Of a DNA stretch of 64,000 bases, positions 30,876 through 39,322 are shown one piece after another (the first letter of the stretch is position 1; each line of letters opens with the position of its first letter). The notes beneath the pieces were generated by a model. It was not told the DNA's origin and ran no database searches. It saw only the letters and a program-made list of their open reading frames with translations. Location: positions 1 to 64,000 of the forward strand of contig NZ_FMHI01000019.1 in NCBI RefSeq assembly GCF_900090145.1. The letters are read 5' to 3'. The translations under genes and the position numbers were made by a program. Origin of the DNA: Streptomyces sp. WMMB 322 (lineage in GTDB: Bacteria > Actinomycetota > Actinomycetes > Streptomycetales > Streptomycetaceae).

Positions 30876-31912
30876 ACAGCAACGCTGCGAGCCCGGCCGG
30901 CCCTGCCAGCCCTGCCGGTCCGGCCAGTCCGGCCGGCGAGGCACATGGCGAAGCGACTGCAACCGGCGAGAGCGTCCTGACCCTGACCGTGATGCGCAAG
31001 GAGCACCTCGCCGATGCCGTCGTGCGCCTGACCCTCGCAAGGCCCGGCGGAGGGACGCTGCCGGCGTGGACACCCGGCGCACACCTCGACCTGCTGTTCG
31101 GGGAGGGGCTGGAGCGGCAGTACTCGCTGTGCGGCGACCCGGGGGACACCTCCTCGTACCAGGTGGCCGTCCTGCGCGTGGACGACGGGCGGGGCGGCTC
31201 GCGGTACGTGCACGACGAACTCGCCGAAGGGACGGCGGTCCGCGTACGCGGGCCGCGCAACAACTTCGCACTGGTCCCCGCCCCCGCCTACCTCTTCATC
31301 GCCGGCGGCATAGGCATCACCCCGATCGTCCCCATGCTCGCCGAGGCCGACCGCCGCGGCGCCGACTGGCACCTCCTCTACGGCGGCCGCACACGCTCCT
31401 CCATGGCGTTCGCCGGCAGGCTGGCACAGCGCTGGCCCGGACGGGTCCGGCTGTGCCCTCAGGACGAGGACGGAATGCTGGACCTGGACCCGGTGCTGCG
31501 GTCACCCAGCCCGCACACCGCCGTCTACTGCTGCGGTCCCGCACCGCTGCTCGACGCGGTCGAGCAGCGGTGCCGCCCATGGCCGCAGGGCGCGTTGCAC
31601 ATCGAACGGTTCACACCGCGCGTGCGGGAGGACGAGGGGAGCGGCACCACCTTCGTCGTGGAACTCGCGCGGTCCGGGAGGGAGTTGACGGTCCCGGCAG
31701 GACGCTCCGTGCTGGAGGCCGTCGAGGAGGCCGGGGTCGAGGTGCTCTCGTCGTGCCGGGAGGGCACCTGCGGCACGTGCGAGACCACGGTGCTCGGGGG
31801 CGAGCCCGAACACCGGGACTCACTGCTCACGCCGCACGAACGCGCAGCCGCGGACGTGATGTTCCTCTGCGTCTCCCGGTGCCGCGGCGACCGGCTCGTG
31901 CTGGATCTGTGA
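30872..31912 (+). CDS. VanB-like oxygenase reductase (FMN / NAD / 2Fe-2S)
   Basis: A 346-residue class IA reductase that passes electrons from NAD(P)H through FMN and a plant-type [2Fe-2S] cluster to the Rieske oxygenase. The FMN domain has LERQYSLCGDP, the nucleotide domain FIAGGIGITPIVPML and YCCGP, and the C-terminal ferredoxin SSCREGTCGTCETTVL plus a late Cys in MFLCVSR. GTG 30872 follows GGAGAG. The N terminus has a low-complexity SPAGPASPAG run (18-bp DNA repeat, 30889-30940), so its length may vary between strains. Confidence 0.9.
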   Translation: MNSNAASPAGPASPAGPASPAGEAHGEATATGESVLTLTVMRKEHLADAVVRLTLARPGGGTLPAWTPGAHLDLLFGEGLERQYSLCGDPGDTSSYQVAVLRVDDGRGGSRYVHDELAEGTAVRVRGPRNNFALVPAPAYLFIAGGIGITPIVPMLAEADRRGADWHLLYGGRTRSSMAFAGRLAQRWPGRVRLCPQDEDGMLDLDPVLRSPSPHTAVYCCGPAPLLDAVEQRCRPWPQGALHIERFTPRVREDEGSGTTFVVELARSGRELTVPAGRSVLEAVEEAGVEVLSSCREGTCGTCETTVLGGEPEHRDSLLTPHERAAADVMFLCVSRCRGDRLVLDL

Positions 31913-32037
31913 ATCCCTGACCCTGTGCCGTGCACGGCCGCGGACGTGGTGGTGTGCGGCCCGCGCGGCCCGCACGTCGCTCACCGGCGTGCTCCTCGGG
32001 CACCGGCGCGGCACCGGCGTGCTCGTCCGGCAGCGGA

Positions 32038-32859
32038 TCAGCGGCGCACGGAGCCACGGACCGCACGCACCGGCCGTGGCGCGGGGGAGCCGGGCGGCGT
32101 GGCGCCCAGTGCGCGCGAAATGCCGGAGGCGGCCACCTGCACAAGGGGCACGAGGGTGTGGCCCTGCACCGAGTCCACGTGTGCGACGACGGAGACGGCA
32201 GCGACGACCGCGCCGCCCGGACCGTGCACGGGAGCGGCCACGGAGACGCTGTCCATCGTCACCTGCCGCTCGCACACGGCGACTCCGGTGTGCCGTACCT
32301 CTGCGAGGGCCTGACGCAGCCGTGCCGGATCGCACTCGGTGCGTTCGGTGTAGCGGACGGGCCGCTGAGCGAGGGCGTCTTCCTGCACCTCCGGTGGTGC
32401 GTAGGCCAGCAGGACGCGTCCCACGCTGGTCGGCGTCAGCGCGAACCGTCCGCCGACCCGGGTGAGTACCGGAACGGAGTGGCGTCCCGCGAGCCGCTCC
32501 ACGTACACGACCGACATCTCCTCACGCACGGCCAGTTGCACGTTCTCGGCGGTCACGCGCGCCAGGTCCGACAGGTGGGGGAGTGCGACCTCGCGCAGGC
32601 CCATCCCCCGCGGGGCGAGTGCCGCTATCTCCCACAGCCGCAGGCCGATGCGGTAGCCCCTCTCGGGGTCGCGCTCCAGGGCGCCCCACTCGGCGAGTTC
32701 GCTCACGAGACGGTGCGCCGTGGTCAGTGGCAGTCCGCTGCGGCGTGAGATCTCCGTGAGGGTGAGGACGGGGGCGGCGGGGGAGAAGGCCTCCAGAACG
32801 CGAAGGGCTCTGCCGGTCACGGAGCCGGTGCTCGCCACGGCCCGGTTCTCCTCGCGCAT
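32038..32859 (-). CDS. IclR-family regulator
   Basis: A 273-residue IclR regulator: winged helix at about 15-75 (TGRALRVLEAF, LTLTEISRRSGLPLTTAHR) and a GAF-like effector domain (VRYTERTECDPARLRQALA, CERQVTMDSVSVAAPV). ATG 32859 follows AAGGAGAG. IclR proteins control aromatic and glyoxylate pathways; the Rieske operon to the left (convergent) or the AcnX operon to the right are candidates. It is divergent from the LysR gene. Confidence 0.9.
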   Translation of the reverse strand: MREENRAVASTGSVTGRALRVLEAFSPAAPVLTLTEISRRSGLPLTTAHRLVSELAEWGALERDPERGYRIGLRLWEIAALAPRGMGLREVALPHLSDLARVTAENVQLAVREEMSVVYVERLAGRHSVPVLTRVGGRFALTPTSVGRVLLAYAPPEVQEDALAQRPVRYTERTECDPARLRQALAEVRHTGVAVCERQVTMDSVSVAAPVHGPGGAVVAAVSVVAHVDSVQGHTLVPLVQVAASGISRALGATPPGSPAPRPVRAVRGSVRR

Positions 32860-32902
32860 GTGGCTCTCCTTCGGACGAATCGGACCGGGCCGCCCCGGCG
32901 AA

Positions 32903-32931
32903 AAGCTAGACAGGCCCACGCCATCCGTCAA
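32903..32931 (-). promoter_or_regulatory. promoter of the IclR gene
   Basis: Leftward -35 TTGACG (32931-32926), 17-base spacer, -10 TAGCTT (32908-32903), about 40 bases before the IclR ATG. This is a good fit for a vegetative promoter. Confidence 0.55.
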
Positions 32932-33178
32932 CGTGAGCGGCGGGCCCGCCGCTGAGACAGGCGCCCCCGGCGCGGGCCGGACAGACCCGGGCGCGGGGCG
33001 TCCCACGACGGTGCTCACCACCGGGAACGGCGCCCGTGCCCGCTTGCGCCGGCGTGCCCGGTCCGTGTCCCGCTCCGCCCGGTTCCGCGTTCCTCCCCTG
33101 CCCGCGTCTTCCCCGCCCGGCTGCGTCCACCGCCGTCAGAGCCTTGCCGCCGGAGGAACCACCGCGCACGCTGCCCGC

Positions 33179-34135
33179 ATGGCAACCCCACCGGAGCGCA
33201 CACCCGCACACCTCGCCAACCTCGACCTGAACCTCCTGGTCACGTTGCGCGAGCTGTTCCGGGAGCGGAACGTCACGCGGGCGGCCCGGCAACTCGGGGT
33301 CTCCCAGCCGGCCGTCAGCGCCTCGCTGTCCCGGCTGCGCCGGCACTTCGGGGACGAACTGCTGCTGCGCACCGGGAACGCGTACGTCCTCACTCCGCTG
33401 GCCACGCAGCTGACCGACCAGGTGGAGACGGTGTGCGCGGCCACCGAACGGCTCTTCGCCACCGGCAGCGCCTTCGACCCCTCCGCCTCGCGGCGCGAGT
33501 TCACGCTGCTGATGTCCGACTATCCGGCGACCGTCCTCGGCGACCGGATCTCGCGGCTGCTGGAGCGAGAGGCGCCGCGTGCCGCCCTGCACATGCGGCT
33601 CGTACGGGAGACGATCGGCGGCGACATCGTCGAGGCCATCAGGCTCGTCGACGGCATGGTCTCCCCGCGTCTGGGCCACTTCCGCACCCCGGTCGGCTCG
33701 CAGCCGCTGTTCAAGGACCGCTGGATGTGCCTGCTCTCCGCGGACCATCCGCTGTACGAAGCGGACTCCTTCGGCCTGGAGGACCTCACGCCGCTGCCAT
33801 GGGTGGTCCCGTACCACCGGGACGCCGGCTACCCCTCGGCCTCCCCGGCGACCCGGCAGCTGACGGCGCTCGGCATACGCCCGCGGGTCGCCGTACGCGT
33901 GGAGAGCTACCGGGCGGTCCCGGACTTCATCGCCGGCACGCGCCGGGTCGCCCTGTACCCCGCCCGGCTCGCTGCGCGGCTGCCCGCCGAGCGCGGGGTG
34001 CGGGCCCTGGAATGGCCGGTCCCGCTCGACGAGATCGACGAACTGCTGTGGTGGGACACCGTCTACGACAAGGATCCCGCGAACGTCTGGCTGCGCGGCC
34101 TGGTGGAGCGGGCGGCGTCCGAGGCCGCGCCGTGA
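33179..34135 (+). CDS. LysR-family regulator (NodD/AphB-like)
   Basis: A 318-residue LysR regulator. The HTH is at about 15-70 (LNLLVTLRELFRERNVTRAA, QLGVSQPAVSASLSRLR, HFGDELLLRT); the periplasmic-binding-like effector domain follows. ATG 33179 has no ideal site; GGAGGA at about 33149 is far upstream, so a non-ATG start before it is possible. It precedes the FAD-IlvD-AcnX-MFS operon in the same direction, which it probably controls. Confidence 0.88.
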   Translation: MATPPERTPAHLANLDLNLLVTLRELFRERNVTRAARQLGVSQPAVSASLSRLRRHFGDELLLRTGNAYVLTPLATQLTDQVETVCAATERLFATGSAFDPSASRREFTLLMSDYPATVLGDRISRLLEREAPRAALHMRLVRETIGGDIVEAIRLVDGMVSPRLGHFRTPVGSQPLFKDRWMCLLSADHPLYEADSFGLEDLTPLPWVVPYHRDAGYPSASPATRQLTALGIRPRVAVRVESYRAVPDFIAGTRRVALYPARLAARLPAERGVRALEWPVPLDEIDELLWWDTVYDKDPANVWLRGLVERAASEAAP

Positions 34136-34253
34136 CCGGCGGCCCGGCGGCGGGATGGTCGGCGGGTGGTCCGCCGTGCGCGCCGGGCGGGTCCGTCCCT
34201 GACCCGTCCGGAACGGCTGTGACCTGCCGCTGAGTTGCCGGCCATAAAGACCG

Positions 34254-34283
34254 TTGATGACAGCCAGCCGAAGAGCCTATTGA
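34254..34283 (+). promoter_or_regulatory. candidate promoter of the FAD-IlvD-AcnX-MFS operon
   Basis: TTGATG (34254-34259), 18 bases, then TATTGA (34278-34283), about 100 bases before the first gene of the operon, in a locally AT-richer stretch. An imperfect CCGGA...TCCGG dyad follows at about 34286-34304. Confidence 0.4.
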
Positions 34284-34384
34284 ACCGGACGTTCCTTTTC
34301 CGGATGTGACCTCCCTAATCTGCCCGCGACGCCGCGTCCACGCCGCACCCGACAGTGCCGCCGCAGCTCGCCAAGGGAGGCCCG

Positions 34385-35677
34385 ATGCCCCACGCGCTGA
34401 CCGAACTCACCCTGCACACCGTCACCAAAACGCCGGACCCGGTGGCTCACGCCCTGGACGCGGACGTGTGCATCGTGGGAGCCGGCGTCTCCGGAGTGTC
34501 CGCCGCGATCGAGTCGGCCCAGCTGGGACGGGATGTCGTGATGGTCGACAGCCTGCCGGTGCTGGGCGGCCAGATGGTCAACTCCCTCATCGGCCTCTTC
34601 TGCGGCGTCTTCGGCAACGCACCCGGCTACCGGCAGCTCACACACGGCATCTTCGACGACGTCTTCGCCGCTCTCGGGGCGAGCGACGACCTCCATTTCA
34701 ACAAGGGGCACACCATCACCGTCAGTTATGACGAAGTGGTCCTCGGCCGGTGGGTGGAGCGCAGAATCCGCGAACTGGGCATCCGCGTCGTGCTCGGCGC
34801 CTCGATCACCGGCGTCGAGCGCGACGGCCGCCGCATCGCAGCCGTCACCTTCGCGACCCGCTTCGGCGACGTACGCGTCCAGGCAGACGGTTTCGTCGAC
34901 GCCAGCGGGGACGCGGCCCTCGCCTGGGAGGCGGGACTGCCCTGCCGCGTCCCGGAGAGGACCATCTACGGGTCGCAGCAGATCGTGCTGGAGCACCTGG
35001 ACGAGACGCACCAGCCCGGACGCGAGGAACTCGCCGAGCACGTCGCCCGCAAGGCCGGTGAGTACGGGCTGCTGCGCCGCGACGGCCTCGCCTTCTTCTT
35101 CCCCGGCAGGAACACGGCCGTGATGAACATGACCCACATCGAGGCGCCGCTCGATCCCGTTCGCGCCGCACGGGCCCAGCTCGAAGGACGCGAACAGGCC
35201 GACCTGGTCGTGGAGTTCCTGCGGGCGGAGTACCCCAAGGCGTTCGGGCGGGCGCGGGTGCGCTCCTACGGGCTGCCCGGCCGCCGCCAGACCCGCTGGA
35301 TCAAGGGGGTTCACGCCCTCGGCCTCGACGAGGTCCGTGCCGGCACCCGCTTCCACGACGCCGTGGCCCGTACGGCGTGGCCGGTCGAACTGCACGACCG
35401 TCCCGAGGGCTACGTGTGGGAGATGTTCGACGCCGACCACGTGCACTACGTCCCGCTGCGCTCGATGCTCTCCCCGCAGGCCGACAACCTCGTCGCGGCG
35501 GGACGCTGCGCCGACGGGGACGCCGCGGCCCTCTCCAGCGTCCGCGTCATGGGCCCGTGCGCCGCCATGGGCGCCGGCGCCGCCCACGCCCTCGACCTCG
35601 CGGGGGGTGACGGCAGCGTGCACGACATCGACATCCCCGTGCTCCGCGAACGGCTCGCCGCCAACCTCGACGACTGA
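34385..35677 (+). CDS. FAD-dependent oxidoreductase (FAD_oxidored type)
   Basis: A 430-residue flavoprotein. The dinucleotide motif ADVCIVGAGVSGVSAAIESA starts near residue 24, PVLGGQMVNSLIGLFCGVFG follows, and the C-terminal FAD site is MLSPQADNLVAAGRCADGDA. GGQ...G patterns of this kind mark the PF12831-like group, whose members oxidise varied alcohols or acids; the substrate is unknown. ATG 34385 follows AAGGGAGG. It is first in an operon with IlvD-type dehydratase, aconitase X and an MFS carrier, so it probably prepares or finishes the carbon acid handled by those enzymes. Confidence 0.8.
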   Translation: MPHALTELTLHTVTKTPDPVAHALDADVCIVGAGVSGVSAAIESAQLGRDVVMVDSLPVLGGQMVNSLIGLFCGVFGNAPGYRQLTHGIFDDVFAALGASDDLHFNKGHTITVSYDEVVLGRWVERRIRELGIRVVLGASITGVERDGRRIAAVTFATRFGDVRVQADGFVDASGDAALAWEAGLPCRVPERTIYGSQQIVLEHLDETHQPGREELAEHVARKAGEYGLLRRDGLAFFFPGRNTAVMNMTHIEAPLDPVRAARAQLEGREQADLVVEFLRAEYPKAFGRARVRSYGLPGRRQTRWIKGVHALGLDEVRAGTRFHDAVARTAWPVELHDRPEGYVWEMFDADHVHYVPLRSMLSPQADNLVAAGRCADGDAAALSSVRVMGPCAAMGAGAAHALDLAGGDGSVHDIDIPVLRERLAANLDD

Positions 35678-35777
35678 CGTGGCCGGGTGCGAATTCGGCC
35701 GCCGCGGGCCCGCAGGCAGGAACGCGGCCGACGCGGGCGGCCGAGGAGCAGACAGGAAGCGGGAAGAGGAGGAGACC

Positions 35778-37496
35778 ATGACGGAACTGCGCAGCAACTA
35801 CCGGCCCGGCACATCTCCCTGGGCCGTACGCCGGGCGCAGTGGCGCGCCCTCGGCCTCACCGACGAGGACATGGCCAAGCCGAAGATCGCGATCGTCAAC
35901 TCCTCGTCTTCACTGGCCACTTGCTACAGCCACCTGGACGGTGTGGCGCAGGCCGCAAGGGAGGCGGTCGCGGAGGCGGGCGGCCTCGGCTTCGAGATCC
36001 GCACCGTCGCACCCAGCGACTTCATCCACAGCGCGGGAGGCCGCGGCGGCTACATCCTCTCCGCACGCGACCTGATCAGCCACGACATCGAGGCCGCCGT
36101 GGAGGGGGCACAGCTGGACGGCATGATCTGCCTGGCCTCGTGCGACAAGACCGCGCCGGGCCAGCTGATGGCCGCCGCCCGCATCAACCTGCCCACGGTC
36201 ATGGTCGGTTGCGGCTACCAGGCGTGCGGCACCTACCGCGGCAGGCACTGCGACATCGAGGACGTCTTCCTCGGCGCCGGGCATCACGCACAGGGTCGCC
36301 TCTCGCTGGAGGAGCTGACCGCCATGAGCGAGAACGCCGTGGCCGGCCCGGGCGTGTGCGCGGGCATGGGCACCGCCAACTCCATGCACATGGCGTGCGA
36401 AGCGCTCGGCATGGCACTGCCGGGATCCACTCCCGTCCTCGCCGGAAGCCGCAGGATGCGGGACGACGTGCGGGCCGCCGCACGCCGGGTGGTCTCGCTC
36501 GTCCAGGAGGACCTGCGCCCCCGCGATCTGCTCACGCGGCACGCGTTCGAGAACGCCGTGACGCTGATGCTCTCGCTCAGCGCCTCCGTCAACTCGGTCA
36601 AGCACCTCCAGGCGATCGCCGAGGAGGCCGAGTGCGGCGTCGACGTGTACGAACTCTACGAGCAACTCGCCGACGACGTACCGCTGCTGGCGGCCGTACG
36701 TCCCAACGGACCCGACTCCATCGAGGAGTTCGACGCCGCAGGCGGAGCCGCGACGGTGATGCGCGGACTCGGAACCCTGCTGCACACCGGCGCGTTGACG
36801 GTCACCGGCCGCACCCTCGGCGAGAACCTGGAGGCGGCGCAGCCCCCCGACGGGCGGGTGATACGCACGGCCGGCAGTCCGCTCGGGCGGCATCCCACGA
36901 TCGTCCTCGTGCGCGGCAGTCTCGCCCCGGCGACCGGCATCGTCAAACTCTCCGTCGACGAGCAGCGCGAGACGTCGTTCACCGGCCCCGCCCGGGTCTA
37001 CGAGGACCCGTACGCGGCGCTCGACGGCCTGCGCGAAGGTGCCGTCGAGGCCGGGGACGTGCTCGTACTGCGCGGACTGGGCCCCAAAGGCACGCCCGGC
37101 ATGGGCATGGCCTCCCGGCCCGTCTTCGCCCTGGACGGCGCGGGACTGACCGGGCAGGTCGCCGTGGTCACCGACGGGCAGCTGTCCGGCCTCGTCAACA
37201 AGGGCGTCGTCGTCGGAGAGGTCTCACCGGAGGCCGCGGACGGCGGCCCGCTGGGGCTCGTACAGGACGGCGACACCATCTCGATCGACCTCACCTCGCG
37301 CCGCGCCGACCTCCTCGTGCCGGACGCCGAACTCGACCGGCGCAGAGCGGAGTCGGCCGGACCGCCGGAACCGGAGACGTCCCGGACCCCGGTCGGTCCC
37401 GCGTCCCGGGGCTGGCTCTCGGTCTACCGGCGCACCGTCCGCCCGCTCCAGGAAGGTGCGGTCCTCTCACCCCGCGCGCAAGGAGACCGCCGCTGA
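35778..37496 (+). CDS. IlvD/Edd-family Fe-S dehydratase
   Basis: A 572-residue dehydratase of the dihydroxy-acid/phosphogluconate dehydratase family, which eliminates water from 2,3-dihydroxy acids. Cluster cysteines appear in LATCYSHLD, LASCDKTAPGQLM and GPGVCAGMGTANSM; the C-terminal VAVVTDGQLSGLVNKGVVVGE is the family signature. The motifs differ from standard IlvD (no NTP-C-N-A-H form), and the gene sits in a catabolic operon, so a sugar-acid or hydroxy-acid dehydratase is more likely than valine/isoleucine synthesis. AGAGGAGGAGA precedes the ATG. It overlaps the next gene by one base. Confidence 0.88.
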   Translation: MTELRSNYRPGTSPWAVRRAQWRALGLTDEDMAKPKIAIVNSSSSLATCYSHLDGVAQAAREAVAEAGGLGFEIRTVAPSDFIHSAGGRGGYILSARDLISHDIEAAVEGAQLDGMICLASCDKTAPGQLMAAARINLPTVMVGCGYQACGTYRGRHCDIEDVFLGAGHHAQGRLSLEELTAMSENAVAGPGVCAGMGTANSMHMACEALGMALPGSTPVLAGSRRMRDDVRAAARRVVSLVQEDLRPRDLLTRHAFENAVTLMLSLSASVNSVKHLQAIAEEAECGVDVYELYEQLADDVPLLAAVRPNGPDSIEEFDAAGGAATVMRGLGTLLHTGALTVTGRTLGENLEAAQPPDGRVIRTAGSPLGRHPTIVLVRGSLAPATGIVKLSVDEQRETSFTGPARVYEDPYAALDGLREGAVEAGDVLVLRGLGPKGTPGMGMASRPVFALDGAGLTGQVAVVTDGQLSGLVNKGVVVGEVSPEAADGGPLGLVQDGDTISIDLTSRRADLLVPDAELDRRRAESAGPPEPETSRTPVGPASRGWLSVYRRTVRPLQEGAVLSPRAQGDRR

Positions 37497-38773
37497 TGCT
37501 GCTCACCGACTCCGACAAGGCGATGCTCGACGGCGCCGAGGGCCCCGCCACGGCCGCCGCCATGGACCTGCTCGTCCGCTACGGCAGCGCTCTCGACGCC
37601 GAGAGGCTGTGCGACGTCCGCAACGTCGCCGGCACGATGACGCAGCCCTCGCCCGTCAAGGCGCAACTGGTGCGCGAGGGCGGCTGGGACAAGGCGTACG
37701 CCGTGATCAACCTCGACAGCGACGAGGATCTGGAGATCCCGGCCATGCGCGTCCCGACCTGCCAGCTCCAGCAGTCCTTCGGCCCGGACTCCGAGGGCAT
37801 CGCCCCGTACCCGAAGGAAATGATCGAGCTGCAGAGCGACGCCGAATCCTTCTACGGGCGCAAGGGCGTCAACATCCTCGCCACGTGCACGCCTTACCAG
37901 GTGGGCAACATCCCCGTCCGCGGAGAGCACGTCGCGTGGATGGAGTCCTCCGCCGTGGTGTACGCCAACTCCGTACTCGGCGCCCGTACGAACTGCGAGG
38001 GCACCGCATCCACGGGAGCCGCCTCACTGACCGGCCGCATCCCCTGCTGGGGCAACCACCACGACGCCAACCGCCGCGGCACCCACCTCGTCGAGGCACG
38101 CACACCGGTGGACGGACCGCTGGAGTGGGGCATGCTCGGGTACTTCGCCGGCGGCCTCGTCCAGGACGAACGTCCCGTCGTCACAGGCGAGTTGAGGCAA
38201 CCCGACCTGCTCGACCTGAAGCACTTCGGGGCGGCCGCGGCCTCGTCCGGGGGCGTGGAGATCTACCACCTGCCCGGCATCACACCCGAAGCCCCCACCG
38301 TGCGGGCCGCGTTCGGCACCGACCCGCCCGGGGCGGTGCCGTACGGGCAGCGCGAACGCCGCGCCGTCTACGACGACCTCAACTCCCAGGGCGATTGCGC
38401 CGACGTCGACTTCGTCCTGCTCGGCTGCCCGCACGCCTCGCTGGACCAGGTACGCGAGACCGCGCACCTGCTCGAGGGACGCCGGCTGCACTCCGGGACG
38501 CAGCTGTGGCTGATGGTGCCCCGCGCGCTGCGCACCACCGCCGACCGCAACGGCTGGACCGGAACCATCGAACGAGCGGGAGGCAGAGTGCTCACCGACT
38601 CCTGCCCCGCCATGTCCCGCTCCGCACCGCCCGGCACCAGGGTCTTCGCCACCGACTCGGCGAAGCAGGCGCACTACCTGCCCGCGATCCTCGGCATCGA
38701 GGCGTGGTTCGGCACGCTCCAGGACTGCGTCTCGGCCGCGCTCACCGGACGCTGGAAGGGAGAACTGCGGTGA
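37496..38773 (+). CDS. aconitase X catalytic (large) subunit
   Basis: A 425-residue AcnX type I large subunit. Recognisable parts are LCDVRNVAGTMTQPSPVKAQ, TPYQVGNIPVRGEHVAWMES, NCEGTASTGAASLTGRIP and the late cysteines in LLGCPHASLDQ and TDSCPAMSRSAPPG for the Fe-S cluster. Known AcnX proteins dehydrate cis-3-hydroxy-L-proline or mevalonate 5-phosphate. ATG 37496 overlaps the IlvD stop (TGATG) and AGGAG lies before it. Together with a separate swivel subunit it should form the active enzyme. Confidence 0.9.
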   Translation: MLLTDSDKAMLDGAEGPATAAAMDLLVRYGSALDAERLCDVRNVAGTMTQPSPVKAQLVREGGWDKAYAVINLDSDEDLEIPAMRVPTCQLQQSFGPDSEGIAPYPKEMIELQSDAESFYGRKGVNILATCTPYQVGNIPVRGEHVAWMESSAVVYANSVLGARTNCEGTASTGAASLTGRIPCWGNHHDANRRGTHLVEARTPVDGPLEWGMLGYFAGGLVQDERPVVTGELRQPDLLDLKHFGAAAASSGGVEIYHLPGITPEAPTVRAAFGTDPPGAVPYGQRERRAVYDDLNSQGDCADVDFVLLGCPHASLDQVRETAHLLEGRRLHSGTQLWLMVPRALRTTADRNGWTGTIERAGGRVLTDSCPAMSRSAPPGTRVFATDSAKQAHYLPAILGIEAWFGTLQDCVSAALTGRWKGELR

Positions 38774-39309
38774 AACCCCGTCACTCCTGCGCCCTTCCGC
38801 CCTCCGCCGCGACCACTGCCGGCAGCCCCCTCACGGCCGGGGCCGGGCCCGGGTCCGCAAACGACTCCGCGGCGGACGGCGGGACCCGCGTCCCGCTGGA
38901 GCTGCGCGGCAGAACCGTCGTGCCCGGCACGGCGGAAGGAGAGGCACTCGTCTCGCCGGAGACGATCTCCGGCTGGGGCGGCATCGACCCGGCACGCGGC
39001 GTGATCATCGAACGCCGTCACCCGCTGCACGGAGTGTCCTTCGCGGGCAAGGTGCTGGTCTTCCCCGGCGCCAAGGGCTCCTCCGGCTGGGCCGGCTTCT
39101 TCCAGTCCACGCGGCTGCTCGGCACCGCGCCGCTCGCGATGATCTACGTCACCACCACAACCAAGGCCGCCCTCGGGGCGGTTGTCACCCGGGTCCCCAC
39201 CGTCACCGGGCTGGACCAGGACCCGCTCACCGTGATCCGTACCGGTGACCGTGTCCGGGTCGACGCCGACAACGGCTTCATCCGCGTGTATCCCGCGCCC
39301 CCTCAATGA
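38770..39309 (+). CDS. aconitase X swivel (small) subunit
   Basis: A 179-residue AcnX swivel-domain protein. After a 40-residue disordered Ala/Ser/Gly leader, the domain reads LRGRTVVPGTAEGEALVS, GVSFAGKVLVFPGAKGSSGW, TRVPTVTGLDQDP and RTGDRVRVDADNGFIRV, the usual beta-rich swivel with its catalytic Ser in GAKGSSGW. The GTG overlaps the large-subunit stop (GTGA), consistent with an obligate 1:1 partner. The N-terminal extension is longer than usual. Confidence 0.9.
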   Translation: MKPRHSCALPPSAATTAGSPLTAGAGPGSANDSAADGGTRVPLELRGRTVVPGTAEGEALVSPETISGWGGIDPARGVIIERRHPLHGVSFAGKVLVFPGAKGSSGWAGFFQSTRLLGTAPLAMIYVTTTTKAALGAVVTRVPTVTGLDQDPLTVIRTGDRVRVDADNGFIRVYPAPPQ

Positions 39310-39322
39310 CGAGGAGCTTCCC

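Noticed and set aside
35778..37496. IlvD-like gene as the biosynthetic dihydroxy-acid dehydratase
   Set aside because: The cysteine motif contexts differ from typical IlvD, and the gene is embedded in a catabolic operon with AcnX and an importer.
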